From: Salipiger profundus
Lineage (GTDB): Bacteria; Pseudomonadota; Alphaproteobacteria; Rhodobacterales; Rhodobacteraceae
DNA: 64,000 nt
Assembly: GCF_001969385.1 (NCBI RefSeq)
Contig: NZ_CP014796.1
Location: 3,737,501-3,801,500 of the forward strand
Direction: 5' to 3'
A program made the position numbers and the translations under genes. The notes under the pieces are model-generated. The model was not told where the DNA came from. It searched no databases and saw only the letters and a list, made by a program, of their open reading frames with translations. Shown here piece by piece: positions 32,218-39,514 of this stretch; the stretch's first letter is position 1; the number at the start of each line of letters is the position of its first letter.

Positions 32218-33291
32218 ATGCGAGGCGTTGTCTTCACGGGGAACAGCACACTCGAAGTGATGAACTTCGACGACCCCAAACCTGGCCCGGGCCAGGCGGT
32301 GGTGCGCATGAAGGCATCGGGCATGTGCGGCAGCGACCTGCACTATTACCGGGCCGAGAGCATGGCCAAGCTGATGGCGCAGATGGGGCTCAAGACCTTT
32401 GCCGATCGCGGCCTTCCCGACGACACGCCGATCATCGCCGGCCACGAGCCCTGCGGTGTCATCGAGGAGATCGGCCCCGGCATCGACCCCAAGGTGCTCA
32501 AGCCCGGCGACCGTGTCATCGTGTTCCACTACGAGGGCTGCAACTTCTGCGAACACTGCCGTTCGGGCTGGACGCAGATGTGCGAGAACGGCGTCGAGCC
32601 CCACGGTGTCGCCAAGCATGGCGGTCACGCGGAATTCCAGCTCGTGCCGGCCTCCACGCTGGTCAAGATGCCCGACGACCTGAGCTTCGTCGGCGGCGCC
32701 GCCGTGGCCTGCGGCACCGGCACCGCCTACTACGCGCTGGTGCGCATGGGTCTGAGCGCCCGCGATCAGCTCGTGGTGTTCGGGCTCGGTCCGGTCGGGC
32801 TCTCGGCGGTCCAGCTGGCGGCGGCCATGGGTGTCGAGGTGATCGGCGTCGACATCGACCCCGGGCGCGTCGAGCAGGCCAAGGCCTTCGGCGCCGCGCA
32901 TGTCATCAACGGCAAGACGCACGATCCGGTGGAAGAGGTCAAGAAACTGACCCGCGGCAAGGGCGCCACCTGCGCCATCGACTGCGCGGGCGGCGAGATC
33001 CCCAAGCAGCAGGCCGTGCGCTGCACCGCACCCTGGGGCCGCATCGCGCTGGTCGCTATCGGGGGGAACCTCAACGTGGTCGGCTGGAACGACATGATCG
33101 TCGGCCAGCGCACGGTGATCGGGTCCTGGACCTTCTCGATCAACGGAATGAAGGATTGCGCCGAGTTCATCGCCTCGCACGGGGTCGAGGTCGACAAGGT
33201 GTTCTCGGATCAATGGGACATCGAGGATGCCGACAAGGCCTACAAGATGTTCGACAAGCAGACCGGCGGCAAGGGCGTCTTCGTGTTCTGA
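32218..33291 (+). CDS. Zinc-dependent alcohol dehydrogenase
   Basis: A 357-residue MDR alcohol dehydrogenase. Catalytic zinc ligands are in SGMCGSD and AGHEPCG. The structural zinc pattern CNFCEHCRSGWTQMC is complete. The Rossmann GLGPVG lies near residue 187 and is followed by VDIDPGR, which suggests NAD. It has the threonine/sorbitol-dehydrogenase-like architecture and probably oxidises a secondary alcohol or polyol. It is transcribed divergently from the acyl-CoA operon through a shared 252-base promoter region containing a TetR-type and a LysR-type site. It has a strong GGGAGG ribosome site. Confidence 0.88.
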   Translation: MRGVVFTGNSTLEVMNFDDPKPGPGQAVVRMKASGMCGSDLHYYRAESMAKLMAQMGLKTFADRGLPDDTPIIAGHEPCGVIEEIGPGIDPKVLKPGDRVIVFHYEGCNFCEHCRSGWTQMCENGVEPHGVAKHGGHAEFQLVPASTLVKMPDDLSFVGGAAVACGTGTAYYALVRMGLSARDQLVVFGLGPVGLSAVQLAAAMGVEVIGVDIDPGRVEQAKAFGAAHVINGKTHDPVEEVKKLTRGKGATCAIDCAGGEIPKQQAVRCTAPWGRIALVAIGGNLNVVGWNDMIVGQRTVIGSWTFSINGMKDCAEFIASHGVEVDKVFSDQWDIEDADKAYKMFDKQTGGKGVFVF

Positions 33292-33333
33292 GATCGTCCG
33301 GGGCATGGTCCGGCCCACCCGGCCTGCCCCGCC

Positions 33334-33360
33334 GCGCGCGCCGTCCTGTCCGGCGCGCGC
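33334..33360. terminator. GC-only hairpin between convergent genes
   Basis: A perfect 10-bp stem of alternating GC (GCGCGCGCCG / CGGCGCGCGC, 7-base loop) in the 77-base gap between convergent genes. It has no T-run and is probably a bidirectional transcription or mRNA-end barrier. Confidence 0.45.
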
Positions 33361-33368
33361 AACCTCTC

Positions 33369-34382
33369 CTACAGGCCGGGCACGTCGATCCGGTAGATCC
33401 GTGCCGCGTTCCGTCCGAAGAGATCGCGGCGCTCGTCCTCGGAGAAGGCCCGCGTCAGGTACTTGTAGGCGTTCCAGGTCGGAACGAAGCCCCCGGCCCG
33501 GCCATCGGGCGGGAAATTGCTCTCCATCATGCAGCGCTCCACGCCGAAGACCTCGATCCCGGTCTCGACGAAGGGCCGCCAGTGGCCCGCCATGTCTTCC
33601 CAGGTGGTCTCGGCCTCGTTCTCGTGCAGACCGAAGCCCGATTGCGGCATCCCCAGTCCGCCGATCTTGCACATGACATTCGGCCGCTCGGCCAGCGCGC
33701 GCAGGTCGCGCTGCCACCGCGAAAAGGCCTCGGCCCGCTCGGTCGGGCTCATGTCGACGCCGACGAAATTGCCGATGTGGCCCAGCACGAACGTGAGGTC
33801 CGGATGCGCGTCCGCATGTTCCGCAAGGCGCGGCATCGACATGTCGTAGATCGCGGCGTCGAAGATCAGGCCGCGCTCGGACAGGGCGCGTAAGCCCTCG
33901 GGCAGCGCGGGATGATCGAGCAGTCCTCGGCGCGGCTTGAACGACAGGATGAACTGGAACGGCCGCTCATCGGGATAATCGAGCGTCGCCAGCCGCACGG
34001 CCCGGAAGCGGTCCGGCGCGGTCTGCATGCAGCGATCAAGCAGCTCGCCGATCCTTGCGCCCTCGGTCAGGTCGGCATGCCCGATGATCCCTGCCGCCAC
34101 GTGGCAGCGCCCGAGCGCCCCCGAGGCGCACATCGCCGCCACGCCGTTGGCGAATTCGACCTCTCCCAACGGGCGCATGTGCTCGGGCCCGTCGGTGCGG
34201 GCAAAGGTCTTGGCTTCGCAGTAGATGGAGCCGACCACGTTGTGCCCCGCCTGCGCATCGGCGAGGTAGTCGTCCAGCAGGTAGGGGTGCCCGGGCACGT
34301 TCATCAGGTGCATGTGGGAATCGAGGATCGGCAGCTCCGGGTCGAGAATAGGCTCCGACCGGCCTTCGAGGCGTTTCGTCAT
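33369..34382 (-). CDS. Amidohydrolase-2 TIM-barrel hydrolase, COG3618 lactonase-like
   Basis: A 337-residue metal-dependent hydrolase. The N-terminal ILDSHMHL motif supplies the metal His pair. FVLGHIGNF near residue 208 gives another His. The C-terminal RCMMESNFPPDG near 288 is the hallmark of the COG3618 group, which includes L-fucono- and rhamnonolactonases and pyrone dicarboxylate hydrolase. Hydrolysis of a lactone is therefore likely but unproven. I chose the ATG whose ATGA overlaps the cupin stop; another ATG lies two codons upstream. It forms a two-gene minus-strand operon with the cupin. Confidence 0.8.
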   Translation of the reverse strand: MTKRLEGRSEPILDPELPILDSHMHLMNVPGHPYLLDDYLADAQAGHNVVGSIYCEAKTFARTDGPEHMRPLGEVEFANGVAAMCASGALGRCHVAAGIIGHADLTEGARIGELLDRCMQTAPDRFRAVRLATLDYPDERPFQFILSFKPRRGLLDHPALPEGLRALSERGLIFDAAIYDMSMPRLAEHADAHPDLTFVLGHIGNFVGVDMSPTERAEAFSRWQRDLRALAERPNVMCKIGGLGMPQSGFGLHENEAETTWEDMAGHWRPFVETGIEVFGVERCMMESNFPPDGRAGGFVPTWNAYKYLTRAFSEDERRDLFGRNAARIYRIDVPGL

Positions 34383-34786
34383 GACCATGCCTCGCCGATA
34401 TATTGTGCCTCTGTGACCGGCTCGAGCCAGTCGCTCGAAACGCCGTCCTCGGCTTCGACGATGGCGATGTGCGACATGCCCACATCCGGCGCGGCGCCGT
34501 GCCAGTGCTTCTCGCCGGGCGCGAACCAGACCACGTCGCCGGGGCCGACGTCGCGGACGGGGCCGCCCCAGCTGCCGACGCGCCCCGCGCCCGACGTGAT
34601 GACGAGCATCTGCCCCACCGGGTGCGTGTGCCAGACCGTGCGGGCGCCCGCGTCAAACGTGACCGAGCCGCCCATCATCCGCGAAGGCGCCGGGGCCGTG
34701 AACAGCGGGTCGCGCCGCGCGTGACCGGTGAAATTTTCGGCAGGCCCGATGCTCGAGGCCCGTGAGCCGTTGGGGCTGATCTCCAT
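34379..34786 (-). CDS. Small cupin-domain protein
   Basis: A 135-residue single-domain cupin. Motif 1 (VWHTHPVGQMLVITSGAGRV) lies near residues 50-70 and motif 2 (PGDVVWFAPGEKHWHG) near 81-97. It keeps the His/Gln/His metal ligands. Such proteins (e.g. carboxymuconolactone-associated cupins) are often isomerases, lyases or metal-binding partners. It precedes and overlaps the COG3618-like hydrolase gene by 4 bases, so both probably act on the same cyclic substrate. It is transcribed divergently from the molybdenum hydroxylase gene. Confidence 0.82.
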   Translation of the reverse strand: MEISPNGSRASSIGPAENFTGHARRDPLFTAPAPSRMMGGSVTFDAGARTVWHTHPVGQMLVITSGAGRVGSWGGPVRDVGPGDVVWFAPGEKHWHGAAPDVGMSHIAIVEAEDGVSSDWLEPVTEAQYIGEAWS

Positions 34787-34869
34787 TTACGTGTCTCCTC
34801 CGTGGGTTGGCGCCAGTCTAGAAGTGCGTCGCGCACCCCGGAAGCGCGCGGCCCCGGGCATGCGTTCCG

Positions 34870-34886
34870 CCTTTGCCCGCCAAAGG
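34870..34886. promoter_or_regulatory. LysR-type box CCTTTG-N5-CAAAGG
   Basis: A perfect 6-5-6 dyad, extendable to GCCTTTG / CAAAGGC, between the cupin gene and the molybdenum hydroxylase gene. A TAGCCT hexamer at 34936, 58 bases downstream of the box centre, could be a plus-strand -10. Confidence 0.5.
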
Positions 34887-35039
34887 CTGCGGGTTTGCAT
34901 CGCACTTTTGCGCCTCACAGGACCGTGCGGGGTGTTAGCCTGTTGTTCAAGCGATCTTCCCGGCGGGGCCCGTTCCCTGCCATCCCGCGCTGCCGCCGGC
35001 AGCCCGGTCGTCATGCCTGCCAAAGGAGGAGTGGTGCTC

Positions 35040-37331
35040 ATGAACGAGATCAATCCCGATATTTCGCCAGCCCGCAACGGCTATGTCGGAACCCGCCCGG
35101 TGCGTCCCGACGGCGTTCCGAAGGTCACCGGCGCCGCCCGCTACGGTGCGGACTATGCGCCGCCCGGAATGATCGTCGGCAAGGTGCTGCGCTCGCCGCA
35201 CGCTCACGCGCGGATCCGCTCGATCGACACCAGCAAGGCCGAGGCGCTGCCCGGCGTCCATGCGGTGGTCACAGGTGCGGATTTCCCCGACTTCCCCGAC
35301 GCCTTCGCCGGCCCGGAGCGGATCGAGAAGAACATGTTCCACGAGTCCTCGAACGTGATGGCGCGGGGCAAGGTGTTCTACCACGGACACGCGCTCGCCG
35401 CTGTCGCCGCGCGCGACGACGCCACCGCCAAGGCCGCCCTGAAGCTGATCGAGGTCGACTACGAGGTTCTGCCCCACGTCATCACCATCGACGAGGCCAT
35501 CGCGCCGGGCGCGCCGCAGGTCCATGACGGCATGATCACCCGCAACGTCACGCCGGCGCCGACCACGCCCTCGAACATCACCCGCCGCTGGGAGGACAGC
35601 ATCGGCGACATCGAGGCCGGCTTCGCCGAGGCCGACGAGGTGGTCGAGCTCAACTTCGACAGCGTGCCCGTTCACCAGGGCTACATCGAGCCGCACGCCT
35701 GCGTCGCGGAATATGAGGAGGACGGCAGTTCTCAGCTCTGGGTCTCGAGCCAGGGTCATTTCACCATGCGTGACCTGACCGCCAAGATGACAGGCATGTC
35801 GCCGGGCGACATCAAGGCGACCCCGGCCGAGATCGGCGGCGGCTTCGGCGGCAAGACGAAGGTCTACCTCGAGCCGGTCGCGATGATGCTCTCGAAGAAG
35901 TCGGGCCTGCCGGTCAAGATGACCATGACCCGCGAAGAGGTCTTTCGCGCGACCGGGCCCGCCTCCGACAGCAAGATCCGCGTGAAGGTCGGTGCCAAGC
36001 GTGACGGCACCATCACCGCTGGCGAGATCGAGCTCTACTACAACTCCGGCGCCTACCCCGGTGCGCCCTTCATCAACGGCTGTCTCTGCGCCTTCGGGCA
36101 GTACGACATCGCCAACCAGCATGCCGTGGGCTACGACGTGCTGTCCAACCGTGCGATGACCGCGGCTTACCGTGCGCCCGGCTCGACGCAGGCCTGTTTC
36201 GCGGTCGAGGGCGTGCTTGACGTCATCGCCCGCAAGATCGACATGGATCCGATCGACCTGCGCCTGAAGAATGCGATCGTCGAGGGCACCAGGCAGCTTG
36301 GCGACCGCACGGTGAGCCACAACGGCTTCCGCGAGATCCTGGAGGCGCTGAAGGCGCACCCGGACTACGAGAAACCGCTCGGGCCGAACCAGGGCCGCGG
36401 CGTGGCGGCGGGCTACTGGCACAACATGTCGGGCCATTCCGGCGCGACCTGCCTGGTCAACAGCGACGGCATCGTCACCGTGGCCAACTCGAGCCCCGAC
36501 ATCGGCGGCAGCCGCGCCTCGATGGCGATGATGGCCGCCGACACCTTCGGCATTGCCTACGACGATGTCCGGTCCGAGATCCACGATACCGCCTCGGTGC
36601 CCTATGGCGACCTCACCGGCGGCAGCCGCGTGACCTTCGCCACCGGCAAGGCCATCGTCGGTGCCTGCTCCGAGGTCATCGAGCAGCTCAAGACGCGTGC
36701 TGCCGAGATCTGGGGCGTGGACCCCGACGCGGTCGACTGGGTCGATGGCGCGGCGCATCCCTCGTCGACGAACGTCGGCAAGTTCGAGCCGCTCACGCTC
36801 AAGGAACTCGCCGCCGACGCCAGCGCCACGGGCGGCCACTTCGGGGCCTCCTACGGCAAGACGATGTCGGGCCATGCCCCCGGTCTCTCGGCGATGTTCT
36901 GCGATGTCGAGGTCGACCCCGACACCGGCGCCACGAAGATCCTGAACTTCGTCAGTTGCCAGGACGCGGGCCGTGCCATCCACCCCGCCTATGTCGAGGG
37001 CCAGATGCAGGGCGCCTGCGTGCAGGGCATCGGCTGGGCCCTGAACGAGGGCTATGTCTACGGCAAGGACGGCGTTCTGCAGAACTCGGGCTGGCTCGAC
37101 TACCGGATGCCGGTGGCCTCCGACCTGCCGATGTTGCAGTCGGTGATCGTCGAGGTTCCCAACCCCTACCATCCCTTCGGCGTGAAGGGCGTGGCCGAGG
37201 CCAGCATGGTCTCGGCGCTGGGTTGCGTCGCCAACGCCGTCAGCCGGGCCACGAAGCGGCGCATGACATCGCTTCCGATGAACCCGCAGACCGTGCTCAA
37301 GGCCATCGACACCCGCGGCGAAGAGCTCTGA
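35040..37331 (+). CDS. Molybdenum hydroxylase large (molybdopterin) subunit, xanthine dehydrogenase family
   Basis: A 763-residue molybdopterin-binding subunit. The N-terminal domain has VTGAARYGADY, and the molybdopterin segments are GGGFGGKT near residue 265 and AYRAPGSTQACFAVE near 378. A late GVKGVAEAS near 718 carries the active-site Glu. The AYxCSFR loop of CO dehydrogenase is absent, so this is not a form I CoxL. Ring or aldehyde hydroxylation is more likely. The start is set by an AAGGAGG site 8 bases upstream. The FAD and 2Fe-2S partners are not adjacent; the nearest are at 50383 and 49884 on the other strand. A 13-bp hairpin and ABC cassette 2 follow. Confidence 0.88.
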   Translation: MNEINPDISPARNGYVGTRPVRPDGVPKVTGAARYGADYAPPGMIVGKVLRSPHAHARIRSIDTSKAEALPGVHAVVTGADFPDFPDAFAGPERIEKNMFHESSNVMARGKVFYHGHALAAVAARDDATAKAALKLIEVDYEVLPHVITIDEAIAPGAPQVHDGMITRNVTPAPTTPSNITRRWEDSIGDIEAGFAEADEVVELNFDSVPVHQGYIEPHACVAEYEEDGSSQLWVSSQGHFTMRDLTAKMTGMSPGDIKATPAEIGGGFGGKTKVYLEPVAMMLSKKSGLPVKMTMTREEVFRATGPASDSKIRVKVGAKRDGTITAGEIELYYNSGAYPGAPFINGCLCAFGQYDIANQHAVGYDVLSNRAMTAAYRAPGSTQACFAVEGVLDVIARKIDMDPIDLRLKNAIVEGTRQLGDRTVSHNGFREILEALKAHPDYEKPLGPNQGRGVAAGYWHNMSGHSGATCLVNSDGIVTVANSSPDIGGSRASMAMMAADTFGIAYDDVRSEIHDTASVPYGDLTGGSRVTFATGKAIVGACSEVIEQLKTRAAEIWGVDPDAVDWVDGAAHPSSTNVGKFEPLTLKELAADASATGGHFGASYGKTMSGHAPGLSAMFCDVEVDPDTGATKILNFVSCQDAGRAIHPAYVEGQMQGACVQGIGWALNEGYVYGKDGVLQNSGWLDYRMPVASDLPMLQSVIVEVPNPYHPFGVKGVAEASMVSALGCVANAVSRATKRRMTSLPMNPQTVLKAIDTRGEEL

Positions 37332-37339
37332 CCCGCTCC

Positions 37340-37375
37340 ATGAACGGGGCGCTTTGAGGAGGGCGCCCCGTTCAT
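37340..37375. terminator. Large intercistronic hairpin
   Basis: A perfect 13-bp stem (ATGAACGGGGCGC / GCGCCCCGTTCAT) with a 10-base loop lies between the molybdenum hydroxylase stop and the ABC permease start. It has no T-run, so attenuation or mRNA-end stabilisation is likelier than full termination. Confidence 0.6.
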
Positions 37376-37406
37376 CACGCAACGGGCTGGAGGAGGAGCC
37401 GACCCC

Positions 37407-38384
37407 GTGACCGATCTTACCCGCAACCTGTCGCAAGGCAGGATCGTTACCCTTGTGGCCATCGCGCTTCTGGTGGTTTTCGCCGCCACGCTTCCCGGCT
37501 TCGCCACTGCCGACAACATCCTGTCGCTGCTGCAGTCCGTGTCGATCATCGGCATTCTCGGGCTGGGCCTGTCCATCACGATCATCGGGCGCGGAATCGA
37601 CCTGTCGATCATCGCGGTGGCCGTGATGCCGGTGGCCTGGGCCTTCGTGATGATCGGCGACGGCACACCGGTGCCTGTCGCGGTCGGGCTCGCCATCGCG
37701 ACCGCCGCGCTGGTCGGTCTGCTGAACGGCTGGCTCATCGCCTACGTCGAGGTCCCCGCGATCTTCACGACGCTGGCGACCGGCATCGTTACCTTCGGCC
37801 TGATCCAGTATTTCGCGGTCAGCAACGACCTCATCCCCATTCCCGAGGCGATGACAGGCCTTGCCGCCCTCGTGCGCGGCACGACCTTCGGTGTTCCGAA
37901 CGCGGTGCTGGCCTTCCTGGCCGTGGCCGCCGTCGTGGCGCTGTTCCTGCGTCTGCTCGTGCAGGGGCGCTTCGTCTACGCCATCGGCGACAACCCGATG
38001 GCCGCGCGGATCACCGGCATCGCGGTGCGCCCCAGCATCCTGCTGCAATACGTGCTGTCGGCGCTCATCGCGCTGCTGGCCGGCTTCTTCCTGGCGACCA
38101 CCGTCGACGGGGCGAACACCCGGATCTTCCAGTCGACCATGGTCTACGACGTGATCCTCGTCGTGGTGCTCGGGGGTGTCGGGCTTGCCGGTGGCAAGGG
38201 CGGCGTCGCCAACGTCCTGGTCGGCACCGCGGTGATCGGCATTCTCGGCAACGGGCTGACCATCATGAACGTCGACTTCTACACGCAGAACCTGGTCAAG
38301 GCGTCGATCCTGCTGGTGGCGATCGTCATAGACAGCCTGCTCAACCCCCGCGACGAGCAGACCGCCCAGCAGGGCGACATCTAG
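37407..38384 (+). CDS. ABC importer permease, RbsC/CUT2 type (cassette 2, GTG start)
   Basis: A 325-residue membrane permease paralogous to the first gene of cassette 1. GRGIDLSI near residue 67 is the RbsC-type motif, VEVPAIFTTLATG lies near 115, and VLGGVGLAGGKGG near 262. The C-terminal NPRDEQTAQQGDI is almost identical to cassette 1. GTG is the start, with GGAGGAGGAG upstream. It should pair with the permease-propeller fusion two genes downstream. It sits 75 bases after the molybdenum hydroxylase gene, so both may be cotranscribed through the intervening hairpin. Confidence 0.9.
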   Translation: MTDLTRNLSQGRIVTLVAIALLVVFAATLPGFATADNILSLLQSVSIIGILGLGLSITIIGRGIDLSIIAVAVMPVAWAFVMIGDGTPVPVAVGLAIATAALVGLLNGWLIAYVEVPAIFTTLATGIVTFGLIQYFAVSNDLIPIPEAMTGLAALVRGTTFGVPNAVLAFLAVAAVVALFLRLLVQGRFVYAIGDNPMAARITGIAVRPSILLQYVLSALIALLAGFFLATTVDGANTRIFQSTMVYDVILVVVLGGVGLAGGKGGVANVLVGTAVIGILGNGLTIMNVDFYTQNLVKASILLVAIVIDSLLNPRDEQTAQQGDI

Positions 38385-38426
38385 ACCAGTGGAAAAGACC
38401 CCCGCATGAGACTTGAGGAGGATATC

Positions 38427-39458
38427 ATGCAATTCAAAGGCGCCCTGACAGCCGCGCTCATCGCGGCCCTGCCGGCCACCGCCATCGCGCAGGACCGCAT
38501 CGGCGACGGCAAGCCATGGCAAGACTACTACGCTGCGATGGAGGGCAAGACGGTTGCCTTCGTGCCCATGGCGCTGAGCTTCGATCTCGCGCAACTCTAC
38601 GACGGTGCGATGCGCAGCTACGCCGAGGAGATGGGCTTCGAGTATCTCGTGCGCGATCCCAACTGGAGCGTCGAGGGAGCGGTCCAGGTGGCCGAGCAGT
38701 TCGTCTCGGAAAAGCCCGACATCATGGTCATCCATCCGCTCGACGACAAGGCCTTCATGCGGGTCGTGCGCAAGGCGCAGAAAGAGGGCATCTACGTCAT
38801 CTTCATGAACCTGAGGTCGGGCGCCGGCACCGATTTCATGGGCGGTGACGCCTTCATCGGTCCAGACTTCGACGCCTTCGGCCGTAAGAAGGCGGCGCTC
38901 GCCGCCGAGTTCTGCGCCGACAGCGAAGAGAAGAAGGTCATCATCGTGCAGGCCTCGGCCACCAACTCGGTCGGCATCACCGAGACGAACGGCACCCTTG
39001 CCGAGTTCAAGGAGAACCACCCCGACATCGAGGTCGTCGCCATGCAATCGGCCGAGGCGGATCCGGCCAAGGCCAAGGCCATCGTGTCCACCGCGCTCAA
39101 GCAGAACCCCGGTGTCTGCGCGGTGATCGACCAGTGGGAAGGTCAGGCCATCGGCATTCCGCCCGCGCTGGAAGAGGCCGGCCTGAAGGATCAGGTCAAG
39201 GTCATCACCTCGGGCGGCGGAAGCCGCACGAACGCGTGCAACAACGTCGAGAACGGCAATTACGCCGCATACATCAGCTACAACGCCGGGCACCAGAGCT
39301 ACATGCTCAAGGGGCTGATCGCGGAGGTCCTGCAGAAGCAGCCCGAACCCGGCTCCGAGCAGTTCTCGATCTACAACGACTTCGTGACCATCACGGCGGA
39401 CAACATGTCGCCCAACGCCTGCTGGGATCTCGACTTCTACACCCGCCCGTTGAACTGA
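38427..39458 (+). CDS. ABC sugar-type substrate-binding protein (cassette 2)
   Basis: A 343-residue periplasmic binding protein of the Peripla_BP_4 fold. The signal peptide ends at AIA/QDR near residue 22. Shared features with cassette 1 binding proteins include AMEGKTVAFVPM and the FCADSEEKKV stretch, but overall similarity is moderate, so the ligand may differ. I chose the second ATG because GAGGAGGATATC precedes it; the ATG seven codons upstream lacks a site. A 9-bp hairpin follows the stop. It delivers solute to the permease pair encoded on either side. Confidence 0.9.
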   Translation: MQFKGALTAALIAALPATAIAQDRIGDGKPWQDYYAAMEGKTVAFVPMALSFDLAQLYDGAMRSYAEEMGFEYLVRDPNWSVEGAVQVAEQFVSEKPDIMVIHPLDDKAFMRVVRKAQKEGIYVIFMNLRSGAGTDFMGGDAFIGPDFDAFGRKKAALAAEFCADSEEKKVIIVQASATNSVGITETNGTLAEFKENHPDIEVVAMQSAEADPAKAKAIVSTALKQNPGVCAVIDQWEGQAIGIPPALEEAGLKDQVKVITSGGGSRTNACNNVENGNYAAYISYNAGHQSYMLKGLIAEVLQKQPEPGSEQFSIYNDFVTITADNMSPNACWDLDFYTRPLN

Positions 39459-39465
39459 CCGCGAC

Positions 39466-39489
39466 GGCCCCCGGCAAACCCCGGGGGCC
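39466..39489. terminator. Hairpin after cassette 2 binding-protein gene
   Basis: A perfect 9-bp stem (GGCCCCCGG / CCGGGGGCC, 6-base loop) between the binding-protein stop and the fusion permease start. It lacks a T-run. The position matches similar hairpins after other binding-protein genes of this window. Confidence 0.5.
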
Positions 39490-39514
39490 TGCCTGACCGA
39501 TCCGGAGAGCCTCA

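Noticed and set aside
35040..37331. Aerobic CO dehydrogenase large subunit (CoxL)
   Set aside because: The AYxCSFR active-site loop of form I CoxL is absent (AYRAPGS is present), and no cox accessory genes are nearby.
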